Position numbers and translations under genes: made by a program. Source: Shewanella sp. Isolate13 (lineage in GTDB: Bacteria; Pseudomonadota; Gammaproteobacteria; Enterobacterales; Shewanellaceae). Taken from it: 52,457 nt of DNA. Of the stretch, positions 24,501 to 34,010 are shown one piece after another; position 1 is the first letter of the stretch, and each line of letters begins with the position of its first letter. The stretch spans positions 1 through 52,457 of the forward strand of contig NZ_JAKEVD010000033.1 of the NCBI RefSeq assembly GCF_022398325.1, read 5' to 3'. The notes under the pieces were generated by a model. It had not been told where the DNA came from. It was given only the letters and a program-made list of their open reading frames with translations, and did no database searches.

Positions 24501-26084
24501 ATGACAAATTACAGAGCTAACATCGATGAGGCTGCTACCTTGATTAATGCTGAAGGTAGTGCATGGAATGCAATCAACCCAGAATCTGTTGCACGCATGC
24601 GTCTACAGAACCGTTTTAAAACCGGGTTAGATATTGCTAAGTACACGGCTAAGATCATGCGTGAAGATATGGATAACTACGACAAAGATTCGTCGCAGTA
24701 CACGCAGTCACTAGGCTGTTGGCATGGATTTATTGGCCAACAAAAGATGATCTCTATTAAGAAGCATCTACTGACGACTAAACGTCGTTACCTATATCTT
24801 TCTGGCTGGATGGTTGCGGCACTTCGAAGCGAGTTTGGTCCACTACCGGATCAGTCAATGCACGAAAAGACCTCTGTCGCTTCGCTTATTAAAGAACTTT
24901 ATACCTTCCTCCGCCAAGCCGATGCTCGTGAACTCGGTGGCCTATTCCGCCAACTCGATGCTGCGAGCGAAAGTGACAAGCCTGCAATTCAAGCCCAGAT
25001 TGATAATTTTGAAACCCACGTAGTCCCCATTATTGCCGACATCGATGCTGGTTTTGGTAATGAAGAAGCGACTTACTTGATGGCTAAGCAGATGATTGAA
25101 GCTGGTGCTTGCTGTATTCAATTAGAAAACCAAGTCTCTGATGTTAAACAGTGTGGTCACCAAGACGGTAAAGTTACTGTGCCTCACGTTGAGTTCCTGG
25201 CTAAGATTAATGCCGTGCGTTATGCATTCCTTGAACTTGGGATCGATGATGGCGTTATCGTTGCCCGTACAGACTCATTAGGCGCAGGCCTTACCCAAAA
25301 GATTGCTGTGACAAGTGAGGCTGGCGATCTAGGTGACAAATATAACTCTTTCCTTGAAGTTGAAGCCGTTGACGCTGCTAACCTTGCAAATGGTGACGTC
25401 GTATTCCAGCAAAACGGTCAACTTGTAAAACCTGCTCGTCTTCCAAATGGCCTATTTAAATTCCGAGCAGGAACTGGTGAAGAGCGCTGTGTACTTGATT
25501 GTATTACTTCGTTGCAAAATGGTGCGGATTTACTTTGGATTGAAACCGAGAAGCCTCACGTTGCGCAGATTGGTGGCATGGTGAATAAGATCCGCGAAAC
25601 GATTCCAAATGCGAAGCTGGTCTATAACAACTCACCTTCGTTTAACTGGACACTTAACTTCCGTCAGCAGGTATTCGATGCAATGCAAGAGTCTGGTCAA
25701 GACGTATCGGCTTATGACCGTGATAAGCTTATGAGCGTCGATTACGACAATACTGAGCTCGCAGTACAAGCTGATGAGAAGATCCGTACCTTCCAAGCCG
25801 ATGCGGCACGTGAAGCGGGAATTTTCCATCACCTTATCACGCTACCGACATACCATACCGCAGCACTATCAACCGATAATCTAGCGAAAGAATACTTCGG
25901 TGACCAAGGCATGTTGGGCTATGTTGCTAACGTGCAGCGTAAAGAGATCCGTCAAGGTATTGCATGTGTTAAGCACCAAAACATGGCGGGTTCGGATATG
26001 GGTGATGATCACAAAGAATACTTCTCTGGAGATCAAGCACTGAAGGCTTCGGGTAAAGACAACACCATGAACCAATTTAGCTAA
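24501..26084 (+). CDS. aceA: Isocitrate lyase
   Basis: AceA splits isocitrate into succinate and glyoxylate, the entry to the glyoxylate shunt. At 527 residues it is the long isoform found in Shewanella and Pseudomonas, not the approximately 434-residue enterobacterial one. The catalytic cysteine is C218 in DVKQCGHQDGK, where enterobacteria have KKCGH. The metal/substrate region DIDAGFGNEEATYLM is at about 181-195. AAAGGA precedes the ATG. With glcB in the same region it gives a full acetate/fatty-acid bypass of the TCA decarboxylations. Confidence 0.96.
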   Translation: MTNYRANIDEAATLINAEGSAWNAINPESVARMRLQNRFKTGLDIAKYTAKIMREDMDNYDKDSSQYTQSLGCWHGFIGQQKMISIKKHLLTTKRRYLYLSGWMVAALRSEFGPLPDQSMHEKTSVASLIKELYTFLRQADARELGGLFRQLDAASESDKPAIQAQIDNFETHVVPIIADIDAGFGNEEATYLMAKQMIEAGACCIQLENQVSDVKQCGHQDGKVTVPHVEFLAKINAVRYAFLELGIDDGVIVARTDSLGAGLTQKIAVTSEAGDLGDKYNSFLEVEAVDAANLANGDVVFQQNGQLVKPARLPNGLFKFRAGTGEERCVLDCITSLQNGADLLWIETEKPHVAQIGGMVNKIRETIPNAKLVYNNSPSFNWTLNFRQQVFDAMQESGQDVSAYDRDKLMSVDYDNTELAVQADEKIRTFQADAAREAGIFHHLITLPTYHTAALSTDNLAKEYFGDQGMLGYVANVQRKEIRQGIACVKHQNMAGSDMGDDHKEYFSGDQALKASGKDNTMNQFS

Positions 26085-26089
26085 GCCGT

Positions 26090-26134
26090 CATTATCGCGG
26101 TGAGTTTTTGAAGTGGACTAACCTGCCGATAATG
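26090..26134 (+). repeat. Long-range inverted repeat in the aceA 3' region
   Basis: CATTATCG and CGATAATG form a perfect 8-bp stem around 29 bases, with a possible second GGT/ACC pairing inside. It starts six bases after the aceA stop and comes just before the terminator. Confidence 0.4.
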
Positions 26135-26146
26135 AGCTAATCCCTT

Positions 26147-26176
26147 AAGGCCTACCCTGTGTAGGCCTTTTCATTT
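26147..26176 (+). terminator. Terminator after aceA
   Basis: A 9-bp stem (AAGGCCTAC / GTAGGCCTT) with a 5-nt loop, followed by TTCATTTTT. Confidence 0.8.
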
Positions 26177-26225
26177 TTACAAAAGCCATAACAGCCAATT
26201 CCCTTTAATTTTTTTAACAGCATTT

Positions 26226-26260
26226 ATTCACCTTAAACCGGAGGTGAATTAGGTTTAAGG
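26226..26260. repeat. Two overlapping, mutually exclusive hairpins
   Basis: ATTCACCT (26226-26233) pairs perfectly with AGGTGAAT (26242-26249). CCTTAAACC (26231-26239) pairs perfectly with GGTTTAAGG (26252-26260). The two stems share bases and cannot form together. A GGAGGTGA sequence lies in the overlap, but no gene follows it closely. Confidence 0.4.
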
Positions 26261-26588
26261 CGAAAAAACAGCCTTTAATCGACATGGTACCTTCAAATTT
26301 AATCATAGCATTAAGTCATAACAGTTTTATCCTGCTGTCAGTCATTTCTATACGCCTGTTAATAAACTACCTGTTAATAAAATAATGGATACACTTTACA
26401 AAACAGGGGATCTCATAACTCCAGCTAGAAACAAGCCATCACAAACAACCTCGATCACAGATAACATTTAGCCTTACGTGAACTAACTCTCAGTTTACTT
26501 AAAATGTATCAAGCTGTATCCACCTGCGGTTGTTATCGACCTAAATGCTCGATAATCTGCGTGCTTTTGTAAAATTAGGCCGCTCAGT
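26261..26588. other. Gene-free stretch upstream of the pilin-like gene
   Basis: About 330 AT-rich bases with no supported gene. A 33-codon hydrophobic frame (26284-26385) has no ribosome-binding site. TTATCGA (26533-26539) and TCGATAA (26549-26555) make a 7-bp dyad with a 9-nt loop 33 bases before the pilin ATG, a possible operator or 5' hairpin. Confidence 0.35.
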
Positions 26589-27155
26589 ATGTTATTAAAT
26601 CGCTATCGCAACCGTGGATTTACCCTCTTAGAGCTGACTGCAGTCATTATCATATTGTCAATCATCGCAGTGATCGCAACGAGTAAATACCTAAGCTTTA
26701 GTCGTGATGCTCATATTGCCCAGATAAAGGGATTAGCGGCTCAAATCAGTAAACAAAACCAGTTAATCCATAGTAAAAGTGTAATCGATAATATTGAACG
26801 CCTCATAGGTTGTAGCTTTCAGTGCGCCGACCATCCAAACTGGGACGTCCAAGTCGGCCAGTACTTCATCGATGTATCAGGTACCCGTGTATACGTGAGT
26901 TTAGGCTACCCGCTATCTCCACTCTCTTCTGGCAGTGTTATTGGTGACAATTACCGTGAAGCATTCGGCTTACCTGTGTCTAGCTTTCTATTTACAGTAG
27001 TACCCACCAATTTAGCTTCGGTCGCAATAGTTCCTATCAAATGGCAAAGCAAGCTCAGTGCGATAAGGGACGGAGAGTTTCAGTGCCATGTTGAATACAG
27101 CGCCCCGACATCTGTACGAGCGTATAGCGTTCGCACTTATACTAAAGACTGCTAA
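26589..27155 (+). CDS. Orphan type IV pilin-like (prepilin) protein
   Basis: A 188-residue protein with a class III signal: a short basic leader (NRYRNRG, cleavage after G10) and then FTLLELTAVIIILSIIAVIA, with glutamate at mature position 5. The globular part has a cysteine pair in IGCSFQC and two more cysteines near the C-terminus (EFQC, TKDC), consistent with disulfide-closed loops such as the pilin D-region. No other pilus or secretion genes are adjacent, so it depends on a prepilin peptidase and an assembly machine elsewhere. It resembles MSHA or type II secretion pseudopilins only in the N-terminus, and the exact family is not recognised. The ribosome-binding site is weak. Confidence 0.8.
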   Translation: MLLNRYRNRGFTLLELTAVIIILSIIAVIATSKYLSFSRDAHIAQIKGLAAQISKQNQLIHSKSVIDNIERLIGCSFQCADHPNWDVQVGQYFIDVSGTRVYVSLGYPLSPLSSGSVIGDNYREAFGLPVSSFLFTVVPTNLASVAIVPIKWQSKLSAIRDGEFQCHVEYSAPTSVRAYSVRTYTKDC

Positions 27156-27320
27156 AAGTCTAATCTGCATGGGGTTGTGTACGTTTAGTGATAGGCCCTA
27201 AGCTTCGGAGAGTAAGCGCTAAAACATCGATTTATTTCAGTGCGGGACAATATGGGGATTAAGACTGCATAATGAAGCTCAAACCATGTTAGCCCATTCT
27301 AAGAACTGAGAGATAAAACA

Positions 27321-27349
27321 AAAAAGCCAGAATTAGATTCTGGCTTTTT
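27321..27349. terminator. Bidirectional terminator between the pilin-like and S9 peptidase genes
   Basis: A perfect 13-bp stem (AAAAAGCCAGAAT / ATTCTGGCTTTTT) with a TAG loop, 26 bases beyond the peptidase stop codon. Confidence 0.9.
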
Positions 27350-27374
27350 AATGACTAACGATTAACTGACTAGA

Positions 27375-29426
27375 TTACTTCTCGGTCCAACGATCCATCC
27401 AGCCTAGTACATTGGCGTACCATTGCTCTAAGTTTTCAGGCGTCAAGATCCAGTGGTTTTCGTCAGGATAGATGAGTAACTCTGATGGAATACCGTTGCG
27501 CTGCATATAGGTAAAGGCCGCTAAGCCTTGACCATAAGGTACACGGAAGTCTTTTTCGCCGTGGATCACAAGCATCGGTGTCTGCCAGTTTTCTACGTAG
27601 TTTACTGGATTAAACTTTTCATACAGCTCTTTGTTTTTCTCGTAAGTACCACCAAACTCAAACTCTGGGAACCAAAGCTCTTCAGTCACATAGTACATTG
27701 AGCGCATATCAAACAGACCCGCATGATTGACTAGACACTTAAAGCCGTCGTTCCAATTACCTTGGATCCAGTTCATCATGTAGCCGCCGTATGAACCGCC
27801 TAACGCGCATGCATTGTCACCATCTAACCACTTTTGCTGCTTAGTTACAGCTGCTAGACCCTTTTGCAGATCTTCAAGTGGCTTACCGCCCCAATCTTGG
27901 GTAATAGAATCGGTGAAAGCTTGGCCATAACCGGTAGAACCATGGAAGTCGATCATCACTACGCCATAACCCGCCCCAGCCCATAATTGTGGGTTCCAGC
28001 GGCTGCTGAACGAGTTGCCAAATGAGCCTTGCGGACCACCATGAACTAAGAAGGCGATTGGGTACTTCTCACCGGCTTTATAGTTAGCAGGTTTAATCCA
28101 GTAACCATAAACCTCTTCGTTGTTCCAGCCCTTAAAGTTAAATTGCTGGTACTCACCAAACTTCACTTTAGCGAGCTTTTCTTTATTCACCTCTGTTAAA
28201 CGGCTTAGATTTTGGCCATCTAAATTAATGGTATAGAGATCACCAGGCTCAACTAGACTCTTGTTGCTGAAAATAATCTTATCGCTATTAACGCCAACTA
28301 TGCTGTTACTACCTTCGTTATAGATAGTCTTAACGTCACCAAACTGGGTGTTAACTTCGAAGATTGATACTTGGCCAACGTCTTGTGCAGTGACGTACAG
28401 GGTTTTGTTGTCTTTACCAAATGCTAAAGAGCTTGGGCTACGGTCCCACAGCGGAGCAACCTCTTTTTCCTGCCCGGTTACGGTATCACGTAGCATGATG
28501 CGGTAGCGATCGGCTTCAAAACCTGGCTTTGTCATCGCAAAATAGGCTAAATAGCGGCCATCAGCTGAATAGGTAGGGTGTGCATCCCAAGCCTTATTTG
28601 ACTCAGTGAGGTTCTTTGCCTCACCACCAGCAACGCTCACCTGCCACAAGTCGTAGTTAGTGATCCAAGCCTGATCTTTTCCTGGTGCTTTGGCGGTATA
28701 AACAAGGTACTTACCGTCTGGCGTAAAGGTGACCTCTTCCATGCCCGAGAAGGGTTTTGGCGGTGTTTCAGTATCCAGTCCCGCAGTAACGTCGACAGCT
28801 GATGTGACTTTTTCACCGTTTAATTGCGCCACAAATAGGTGACTTCTTGAATGATCGCTCCAGGTATCCCAGTGACGAACCATCAATTGCTTGTATTCAC
28901 GTCCCGTGGTATCGCGATTAGCTTCAGCTTCAAACTTATCTTTAGAGCAAGCTAAATCAGTGCACTCGGGAAAAACGCGCATATTAACCACGACTTGTTT
29001 GCCGTCTTGAGATAGCTTAAAACCCTCTACATCCAGCGGAAAATCAGTGACTTGAATCGCTTCGCCGCCATTGAGTGCAAGTTTATATACTTGGCTTGAA
29101 CCATTGCGTGCTGCTAAAAAGTAGATACTCTTATCATTTGGAGCAAAAGCAACGCTATGTTCTGTACCTGCAGCACTAGTGAGCTGTTTTGCTTGTGATG
29201 TACTTGATGATAAGTCTTGAATATAAAGGTCGCTACTCGCCTCACCTTCTGCATCAATATTTTTCACTGCATAAACGATTTTAGTGCCATCATTAGACAA
29301 AGCTGCCGAATGAAGCTTATTCATTTTTACTAGGTCTTGCACAGTGAAAGGTGATTGTGACGCGGCTTGAGCGCTAAAAACGACACCAGCCGATGCAAGC
29401 GCCATTATGATTGCAGTTTTTTTCAT
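27375..29426 (-). CDS. Exported S9 family prolyl-oligopeptidase-like peptidase
   Basis: A 683-residue periplasmic peptidase with a classic signal peptide (MKKTAIIMALASAGVVFSAQA, cut before ASQ in the likely mature protein). Residues about 40-400 form the beta-propeller repeats, followed by the alpha/beta-hydrolase domain. The catalytic triad is visible as S545 in GGSYGGYM, D626 in GEKDFRVP and H658 in DENHWI. It is closest in layout to acylaminoacyl-peptidase or dipeptidyl-peptidase 5-like enzymes; the substrate is not clear. It is downstream of the fumarase gene in the same direction but 225 bases away, so it is probably transcribed on its own. Confidence 0.92.
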   Translation of the reverse strand: MKKTAIIMALASAGVVFSAQAASQSPFTVQDLVKMNKLHSAALSNDGTKIVYAVKNIDAEGEASSDLYIQDLSSSTSQAKQLTSAAGTEHSVAFAPNDKSIYFLAARNGSSQVYKLALNGGEAIQVTDFPLDVEGFKLSQDGKQVVVNMRVFPECTDLACSKDKFEAEANRDTTGREYKQLMVRHWDTWSDHSRSHLFVAQLNGEKVTSAVDVTAGLDTETPPKPFSGMEEVTFTPDGKYLVYTAKAPGKDQAWITNYDLWQVSVAGGEAKNLTESNKAWDAHPTYSADGRYLAYFAMTKPGFEADRYRIMLRDTVTGQEKEVAPLWDRSPSSLAFGKDNKTLYVTAQDVGQVSIFEVNTQFGDVKTIYNEGSNSIVGVNSDKIIFSNKSLVEPGDLYTINLDGQNLSRLTEVNKEKLAKVKFGEYQQFNFKGWNNEEVYGYWIKPANYKAGEKYPIAFLVHGGPQGSFGNSFSSRWNPQLWAGAGYGVVMIDFHGSTGYGQAFTDSITQDWGGKPLEDLQKGLAAVTKQQKWLDGDNACALGGSYGGYMMNWIQGNWNDGFKCLVNHAGLFDMRSMYYVTEELWFPEFEFGGTYEKNKELYEKFNPVNYVENWQTPMLVIHGEKDFRVPYGQGLAAFTYMQRNGIPSELLIYPDENHWILTPENLEQWYANVLGWMDRWTEK

Positions 29427-29550
29427 CGTTATAGTCTTATTCTTATAGTTAAAAGTAACGTTAAAAGCTTTTAGTGATCAACTTGTGATTGTTACTAGCC
29501 AGTTACGCAGCTTGTACATTTAAGGGGTGTTCAGCACATTAGCCAATATA

Positions 29551-29579
29551 AATGGCTTAAGCAAGACGCCTAAGCCATT
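29551..29579 (-). terminator. Possible terminator after fumarase
   Basis: AATGGCTTA and TAAGCCATT make a perfect 9-bp stem with an 11-nt loop about 70 bases beyond the fumarase stop. The following sequence has few Ts, so termination may be weak. Confidence 0.4.
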
Positions 29580-29651
29580 CTTAAAGCTAATGGTAAACAA
29601 ATCAGCCACTCAAAATACACAAACCAACTTTCTGATATTAGGCTTCTAGAA

Positions 29652-31172
29652 TTAGCCTTCCAGTTTAACTTTCCAGATAGCTGGACCCGTTTCGTGAGCA
29701 TTGACGCCTTCAGCATCCACTGCGACAGTAACCGGCATATCCTTAACGTCGAACTCATAGATGGCTTCCATACCTAGATCCTCAAAAGCAACCACACGCG
29801 AGTGCTTAATCGCTTTAGAAACTAGGTAAGCAGCACCACCAACAGCCATCAAGTAGCATGATTTATGTTTCTTGATAGACTCCACTGTTGCTGGGCCGCG
29901 TTCAGCCTTACCAATCATTCCCATCAATCCCGTCTTATCGAGCATCAGGTCAGTAAATTTATCCATGCGGGTAGCAGTCGTAGGGCCCGCAGGACCAACC
30001 ACTTCGTCACCGACAGGATCGACAGGACCAACGTAGTAGATAAACTTGCCCTTAAAGTCGACGCCTTCAGGTAGCCCTTCACCACTTTCTATCAAGCTTT
30101 GAATACGCTTATGCGCGGCATCACGACCCGTTAGCATCTTACCGTTAAGTAACAAGGTATCGCCGCTCTTCCACTGCTGCATCTCTTCTTGAGTCACTGT
30201 ATTAAGATCGACACGGCGAACGCTCTCACCCACTTCCCAAGTAATTTCTGGCCAATCTTCCAGTGAAGGAGGAGTAAGCTCCGCAGGGCCTGTACCATCT
30301 AAGTGAAAATGAACATGGCGAGTCGCGGCGCAATTTGGGATCATTACCACAGGCTTAGATGCTGCGTGAGTCGGGGCAGACTTAATCTTAATATCCAGTA
30401 CCGTCGTCACACCACCTAGGCCTTGAGCACCAATACCCAGTTTATTTGCACGATCGAAAATATCTAGGCGGAGTTTTTCGTCTGTTGTTTGTGCACCGCG
30501 CGCTTGCAATTCATGGATATCGACGGGATCCATCAAAGACTCTTTAGCCATTACAGCCGCTTTCTCTGCAGTACCGCCAATACCTATGCCAAGCATGCCT
30601 GGTGGGCACCAACCCGCTCCCATAGTTGGCAGTGTCTTTTCGACCCATGCCGCAATATCGTCAGATGGGTTTAACATCACCATTTTCGATTTGTTTTCAG
30701 AGCCACCGCCTTTTGCTGCAATAGCCACTTCAACATGGTTACCTGGAACCATCTCAACATGCACAACTGACGGCGTGTTATCTTTGGTGTTTTTACGTCC
30801 ACCAGCGGGATCGGCAACAATGGATGCACGCAATGGATTATCTGGATTGGTATAAGCACGGCGAACGCCTTCATCAACCATCTCTTGAACGGTTAGATCT
30901 GTCTTATCCCATTGCACGCCCATACCTATCTTAACGAAACAGGTCACAATACCCGTATCTTGGCAGAGCGGACGTTTTCCTTCGGCCGACATACGAGAAT
31001 TGATAAGAATTTGTGCAATCGCATCCTTAGCGGCTGCGCTTTGTTCACGCTCATAGGCCTCGGCCATAGAATCTACAAAGTCTTTTGGGTGATAATAAGA
31101 GATATATTGTAGGGCATCAGCAACGCTTTCAATGAGATCGGCTTGCTTGATTACAGGGACTTCTTTGCTCAC
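29652..31172 (-). CDS. Class I (iron-sulfur) fumarate hydratase
   Basis: A class I fumarase interconverting fumarate and malate with an oxygen-sensitive [4Fe-4S] cluster. The three cluster cysteines are at about C70 (RPLCQDTG), C189 (GAGWCPPG) and C281 (IPNCAATRH) from the start used here. The N-terminal alpha domain and C-terminal beta domain are fused, as in E. coli FumA and FumB. I choose the GTG at 31172 because AAAGGA lies seven bases before it; a GTG at 31196 would add eight residues but lacks a ribosome-binding site. FumA and FumB cannot be told apart from sequence here. Confidence 0.93.
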   Translation of the reverse strand: MSKEVPVIKQADLIESVADALQYISYYHPKDFVDSMAEAYEREQSAAAKDAIAQILINSRMSAEGKRPLCQDTGIVTCFVKIGMGVQWDKTDLTVQEMVDEGVRRAYTNPDNPLRASIVADPAGGRKNTKDNTPSVVHVEMVPGNHVEVAIAAKGGGSENKSKMVMLNPSDDIAAWVEKTLPTMGAGWCPPGMLGIGIGGTAEKAAVMAKESLMDPVDIHELQARGAQTTDEKLRLDIFDRANKLGIGAQGLGGVTTVLDIKIKSAPTHAASKPVVMIPNCAATRHVHFHLDGTGPAELTPPSLEDWPEITWEVGESVRRVDLNTVTQEEMQQWKSGDTLLLNGKMLTGRDAAHKRIQSLIESGEGLPEGVDFKGKFIYYVGPVDPVGDEVVGPAGPTTATRMDKFTDLMLDKTGLMGMIGKAERGPATVESIKKHKSCYLMAVGGAAYLVSKAIKHSRVVAFEDLGMEAIYEFDVKDMPVTVAVDAEGVNAHETGPAIWKVKLEG

Positions 31173-31350
31173 AGACACTTCCTTTTTAGCAGACACTTAT
31201 TAATCGGCTGAAACTACACTCGCACTGGCTTGTGTGAATAACTTCAGTCGCCATTAAAGCTCACGTGTTTTGTTTTTATTACTTGTGTAAGCATTATGAT
31301 ACTCTTTCGCGAGTTTTAGTTAAACATCACATTTTAGATAGGGTTAACAG

Positions 31351-32838
31351 ATGAACAAATTGGCGCAAAATGCAGTTTTTACAAAGCGTCTCGATTGGAA
31401 TTTAAGCACAACTGAAGTTTTCGATTTTTTTTCGGCTGTTCCTTGGTCAATTTTACTCGATTCGGCCGATGCAGATCACGTTGACGCAAAATTTGATGTG
31501 ATTTGCGCCGAGCCCGTAGCCACTATCGTCACCCAAGATGAATCAACAGTTGTCACCCGAACTAAAGATAGAACGCCGCTATTTAGTTTGCGTGGAAAAA
31601 CCAATAGCGCCCTCTCCTTGACGACCCCACATCACGGGGATCCATTTGATGTGGTTAAGCAACTCATCAACGAGTATTACCCCAAAACTAAAGCCAGTGA
31701 ACAAGTCTTCTCTGGCGGTGTGATGGGCAGTTTTAACTATGATTTGGCACGCGGTATCGAAAAGCTACCCACTCTAGCTCATAAAGATATATCCCTAGCC
31801 GAGATGAACCTAGGCGTATACGACTGGGCGCTAGTGTATGATTATCAACTTAGATACTGGCAGTTAGTCCATTATCAGTCACAAGCGGCGTTAGAGGCGG
31901 TTGAAACTAGGCTTAACGCGCTTATCTTTAATGGCACCAGCGATCTTAAGCAAGCCTCAACTGAATTTAAACTCACGAGCCAATGGCAAAATCAACTCTC
32001 TGAGCAAGACTATAAAGAGAGATTTAACAAGGTTCAGGCGTATCTCCACAGCGGCGATTGCTATCAAATAAACTTAACCCAACGTTTTAGTGCTGACTTT
32101 AGCGGCGATGAATGGCACGCCTACAAGACACTGCGTCAAACAAATGGTGCACCTTTCTCGGCATTTGTTCGTTTAGAAGAGCATGCGCTATTATCAATAT
32201 CGCCTGAGCGTTTTATCCAACATCAAGATGGCAAAATTGAAACCAAACCCATTAAAGGCACCCTGCCAAGAGATAAAGATGCAGACCGTGACGCTGAACT
32301 CGCTAAGCAACTGAAAAGTTCAGAGAAAGATCGCGCAGAGAACTTGATGATAGTCGATCTATTGCGTAACGATATTGGCAAAGTGGCCGCCCCTGGAAGC
32401 GTCAGCGTACCTAAGCTATTTGACGTTGAGAGCTTTCCCGCCGTTCATCACCTTGTTAGCACTGTGACCGCCACGCTTAACACAGGTCTTTTCCCAACAG
32501 ATCTATTAAGAGCCTGTTTTCCCGGAGGCTCGATAACTGGCGCACCGAAAATTCGGGCCATGGAGATCATCGAAGAGCTTGAACCCTCTAGGAGAAGTAT
32601 CTATTGTGGTTCTATTGGCTACATTAGCCAAGACGGTAAGATGGATACTAGCATTACTATCCGTACCTTGGTGGCTCAAAGAGATAGCGGTAAATCTGAT
32701 AATGGCCTACCGAGTGTAGGTAAACTTTATTGCTGGGCCGGCGGTGGCATAGTCGCCGACTCTAAAGTAGACGCCGAATATCAAGAAAGCTTCGATAAAG
32801 TCAGTCGCATTTTGCCCGTACTGTCTCGACTTGGCTAA
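31351..32838 (+). CDS. pabB: Aminodeoxychorismate synthase component I
   Basis: PabB converts chorismate to 4-amino-4-deoxychorismate with ammonia from PabA, on the way to p-aminobenzoate and folate. It is a 495-residue member of the anthranilate synthase I family, and the PIKGT motif with the K302 nucleophile separates it from TrpE, which has alanine at that place. Other signatures are ENLMIVDLLRND and CFPGGSITGAPKIRAME. The N-terminus is longer than in E. coli PabB (453). It reads away from the fumarase gene and is 58 bases before nudL, with which it may be co-transcribed. Confidence 0.94.
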   Translation: MNKLAQNAVFTKRLDWNLSTTEVFDFFSAVPWSILLDSADADHVDAKFDVICAEPVATIVTQDESTVVTRTKDRTPLFSLRGKTNSALSLTTPHHGDPFDVVKQLINEYYPKTKASEQVFSGGVMGSFNYDLARGIEKLPTLAHKDISLAEMNLGVYDWALVYDYQLRYWQLVHYQSQAALEAVETRLNALIFNGTSDLKQASTEFKLTSQWQNQLSEQDYKERFNKVQAYLHSGDCYQINLTQRFSADFSGDEWHAYKTLRQTNGAPFSAFVRLEEHALLSISPERFIQHQDGKIETKPIKGTLPRDKDADRDAELAKQLKSSEKDRAENLMIVDLLRNDIGKVAAPGSVSVPKLFDVESFPAVHHLVSTVTATLNTGLFPTDLLRACFPGGSITGAPKIRAMEIIEELEPSRRSIYCGSIGYISQDGKMDTSITIRTLVAQRDSGKSDNGLPSVGKLYCWAGGGIVADSKVDAEYQESFDKVSRILPVLSRLG

Positions 32839-32896
32839 CCTATACCTTGCAAATATCAATCTAGGGCTTGTCCTCTAACATGAATAAGGACCGATA

Positions 32897-33487
32897 ATGA
32901 AGCTGGCAGAGTTTAGACTCAGGTATAATCTTAATACTTTGCCGGAGTTGGATCTTATTCACCTAGGAGAGGAACTTCGTCAAGCTGCGGTGTTAATTGC
33001 GCTTTATGAAAGGGGACAAGAACTCGAGCTTATATTGACCCGTAGGCCAATTCACCTGCGAGCTCACCCGGGGCAAATTAGCTTCCCAGGCGGAAAGGTT
33101 GAGCGGTCAGATCCCAGCCATCAATTTACAGCGTTAAGAGAAGCCGAAGAGGAAATCGGCCTGCTTAGATCTAATGTCGAGGTTATCGGAGCCCTCCCAG
33201 CCCATAAGACCTTCACAGGTTTTGAGATCACCCCTTTTGTAGGCATAGTCAAGCAACCCTTCGATCCGATTTTAGATCCCGGTGAAGTCGATGAATACTT
33301 CACCGTGCCACTTTCATTTTTACTCAAGCGTTATAATCGACATACCCAACACTTTAAACGTATGGGGCGGCAATACCCTGTGCACTTCATCCCTTATCAA
33401 GGTTACTTTATTTGGGGGGCTACAGCGGCTATGATCGATCTACTCTGTAGACACCTTAGTCTCCATCCAAATGAATCACGCCTGTAA
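32897..33487 (+). CDS. nudL: Coenzyme A pyrophosphatase, NUDIX family
   Basis: A 196-residue NUDIX hydrolase. The NUDIX box is visible as GGKVERSD followed by REAEEEIGL, and the preceding LRAHPGQISFPGG is the UPF0035 motif that marks CoA-specific pyrophosphatases (NudL/PCD1). It would split CoA into 4'-phosphopantetheine and 3',5'-ADP. AAGGAC lies before the ATG. It follows pabB in the same direction and is convergent with the small membrane protein gene downstream. Confidence 0.9.
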   Translation: MKLAEFRLRYNLNTLPELDLIHLGEELRQAAVLIALYERGQELELILTRRPIHLRAHPGQISFPGGKVERSDPSHQFTALREAEEEIGLLRSNVEVIGALPAHKTFTGFEITPFVGIVKQPFDPILDPGEVDEYFTVPLSFLLKRYNRHTQHFKRMGRQYPVHFIPYQGYFIWGATAAMIDLLCRHLSLHPNESRL

Positions 33488-33523
33488 GGGATAACCCGCT
33501 CAACTTGAATCTCTGGTTTACCG

Positions 33524-33868
33524 TTATACTACAAAACGAATATATAGCCCTGCCGCTAAAGAACAGGTAAACAACAAAGGAATATTCACCCACCAGCCGA
33601 GACGGCTATGTTGGGCAACATAAAAGTTGAAACCCAAGTTGATAAAACTCAACCCAGCACATACCCATATAATATGCTCCAGCAAAACCGTCTGAGTAGG
33701 ATCCCATTCTAGCCTCACCGCAGCGCCCTTACTCTGGTAATAGCCAATGGCCGTATCGGGGCGTGCTTTATCAAAAATCAACAACGCATAGATAGCCAGC
33801 GACCAGCCGATAATCGATAGTGTTGACAATAAGAATTGGAAAAAATTTGTTCTATTCATGCTTGCCAT
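33524..33868 (-). CDS. Small membrane protein of unknown function
   Basis: A 114-residue protein with three likely membrane helices: about 11-29 (FLLSTLSIIGWSLAIYALL), about 62-83 (LLEHIIWVCAGLSFINLGF) and about 91-113 (GWWVNIPLLFTCSLAAGLYI). I do not recognise the family. The start could be the ATG at 33868 or the one three codons later (33859); neither has a strong ribosome-binding site. It is divergent from asnS. Confidence 0.7.
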   Translation of the reverse strand: MASMNRTNFFQFLLSTLSIIGWSLAIYALLIFDKARPDTAIGYYQSKGAAVRLEWDPTQTVLLEHIIWVCAGLSFINLGFNFYVAQHSRLGWWVNIPLLFTCSLAAGLYIRFVV

Positions 33869-34010
33869 CCGTAGTTTTTGTCATGATTGTCGTCAGAATA
33901 ACAATTTAGGTACTCAGATACCCTACTTTCCACTTGAGAAAAGCGATTATACAGGTAATATAAACCTCCAAATTATTTACAAAAACGTTTCGTTGGAGAA
34001 CTAAGCAACA

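Noticed and set aside
26284..26385. A 33-codon hydrophobic frame in the gap before the pilin-like gene
   Set aside because: The composition is like random AT-rich DNA, with no Shine-Dalgarno before the ATG.
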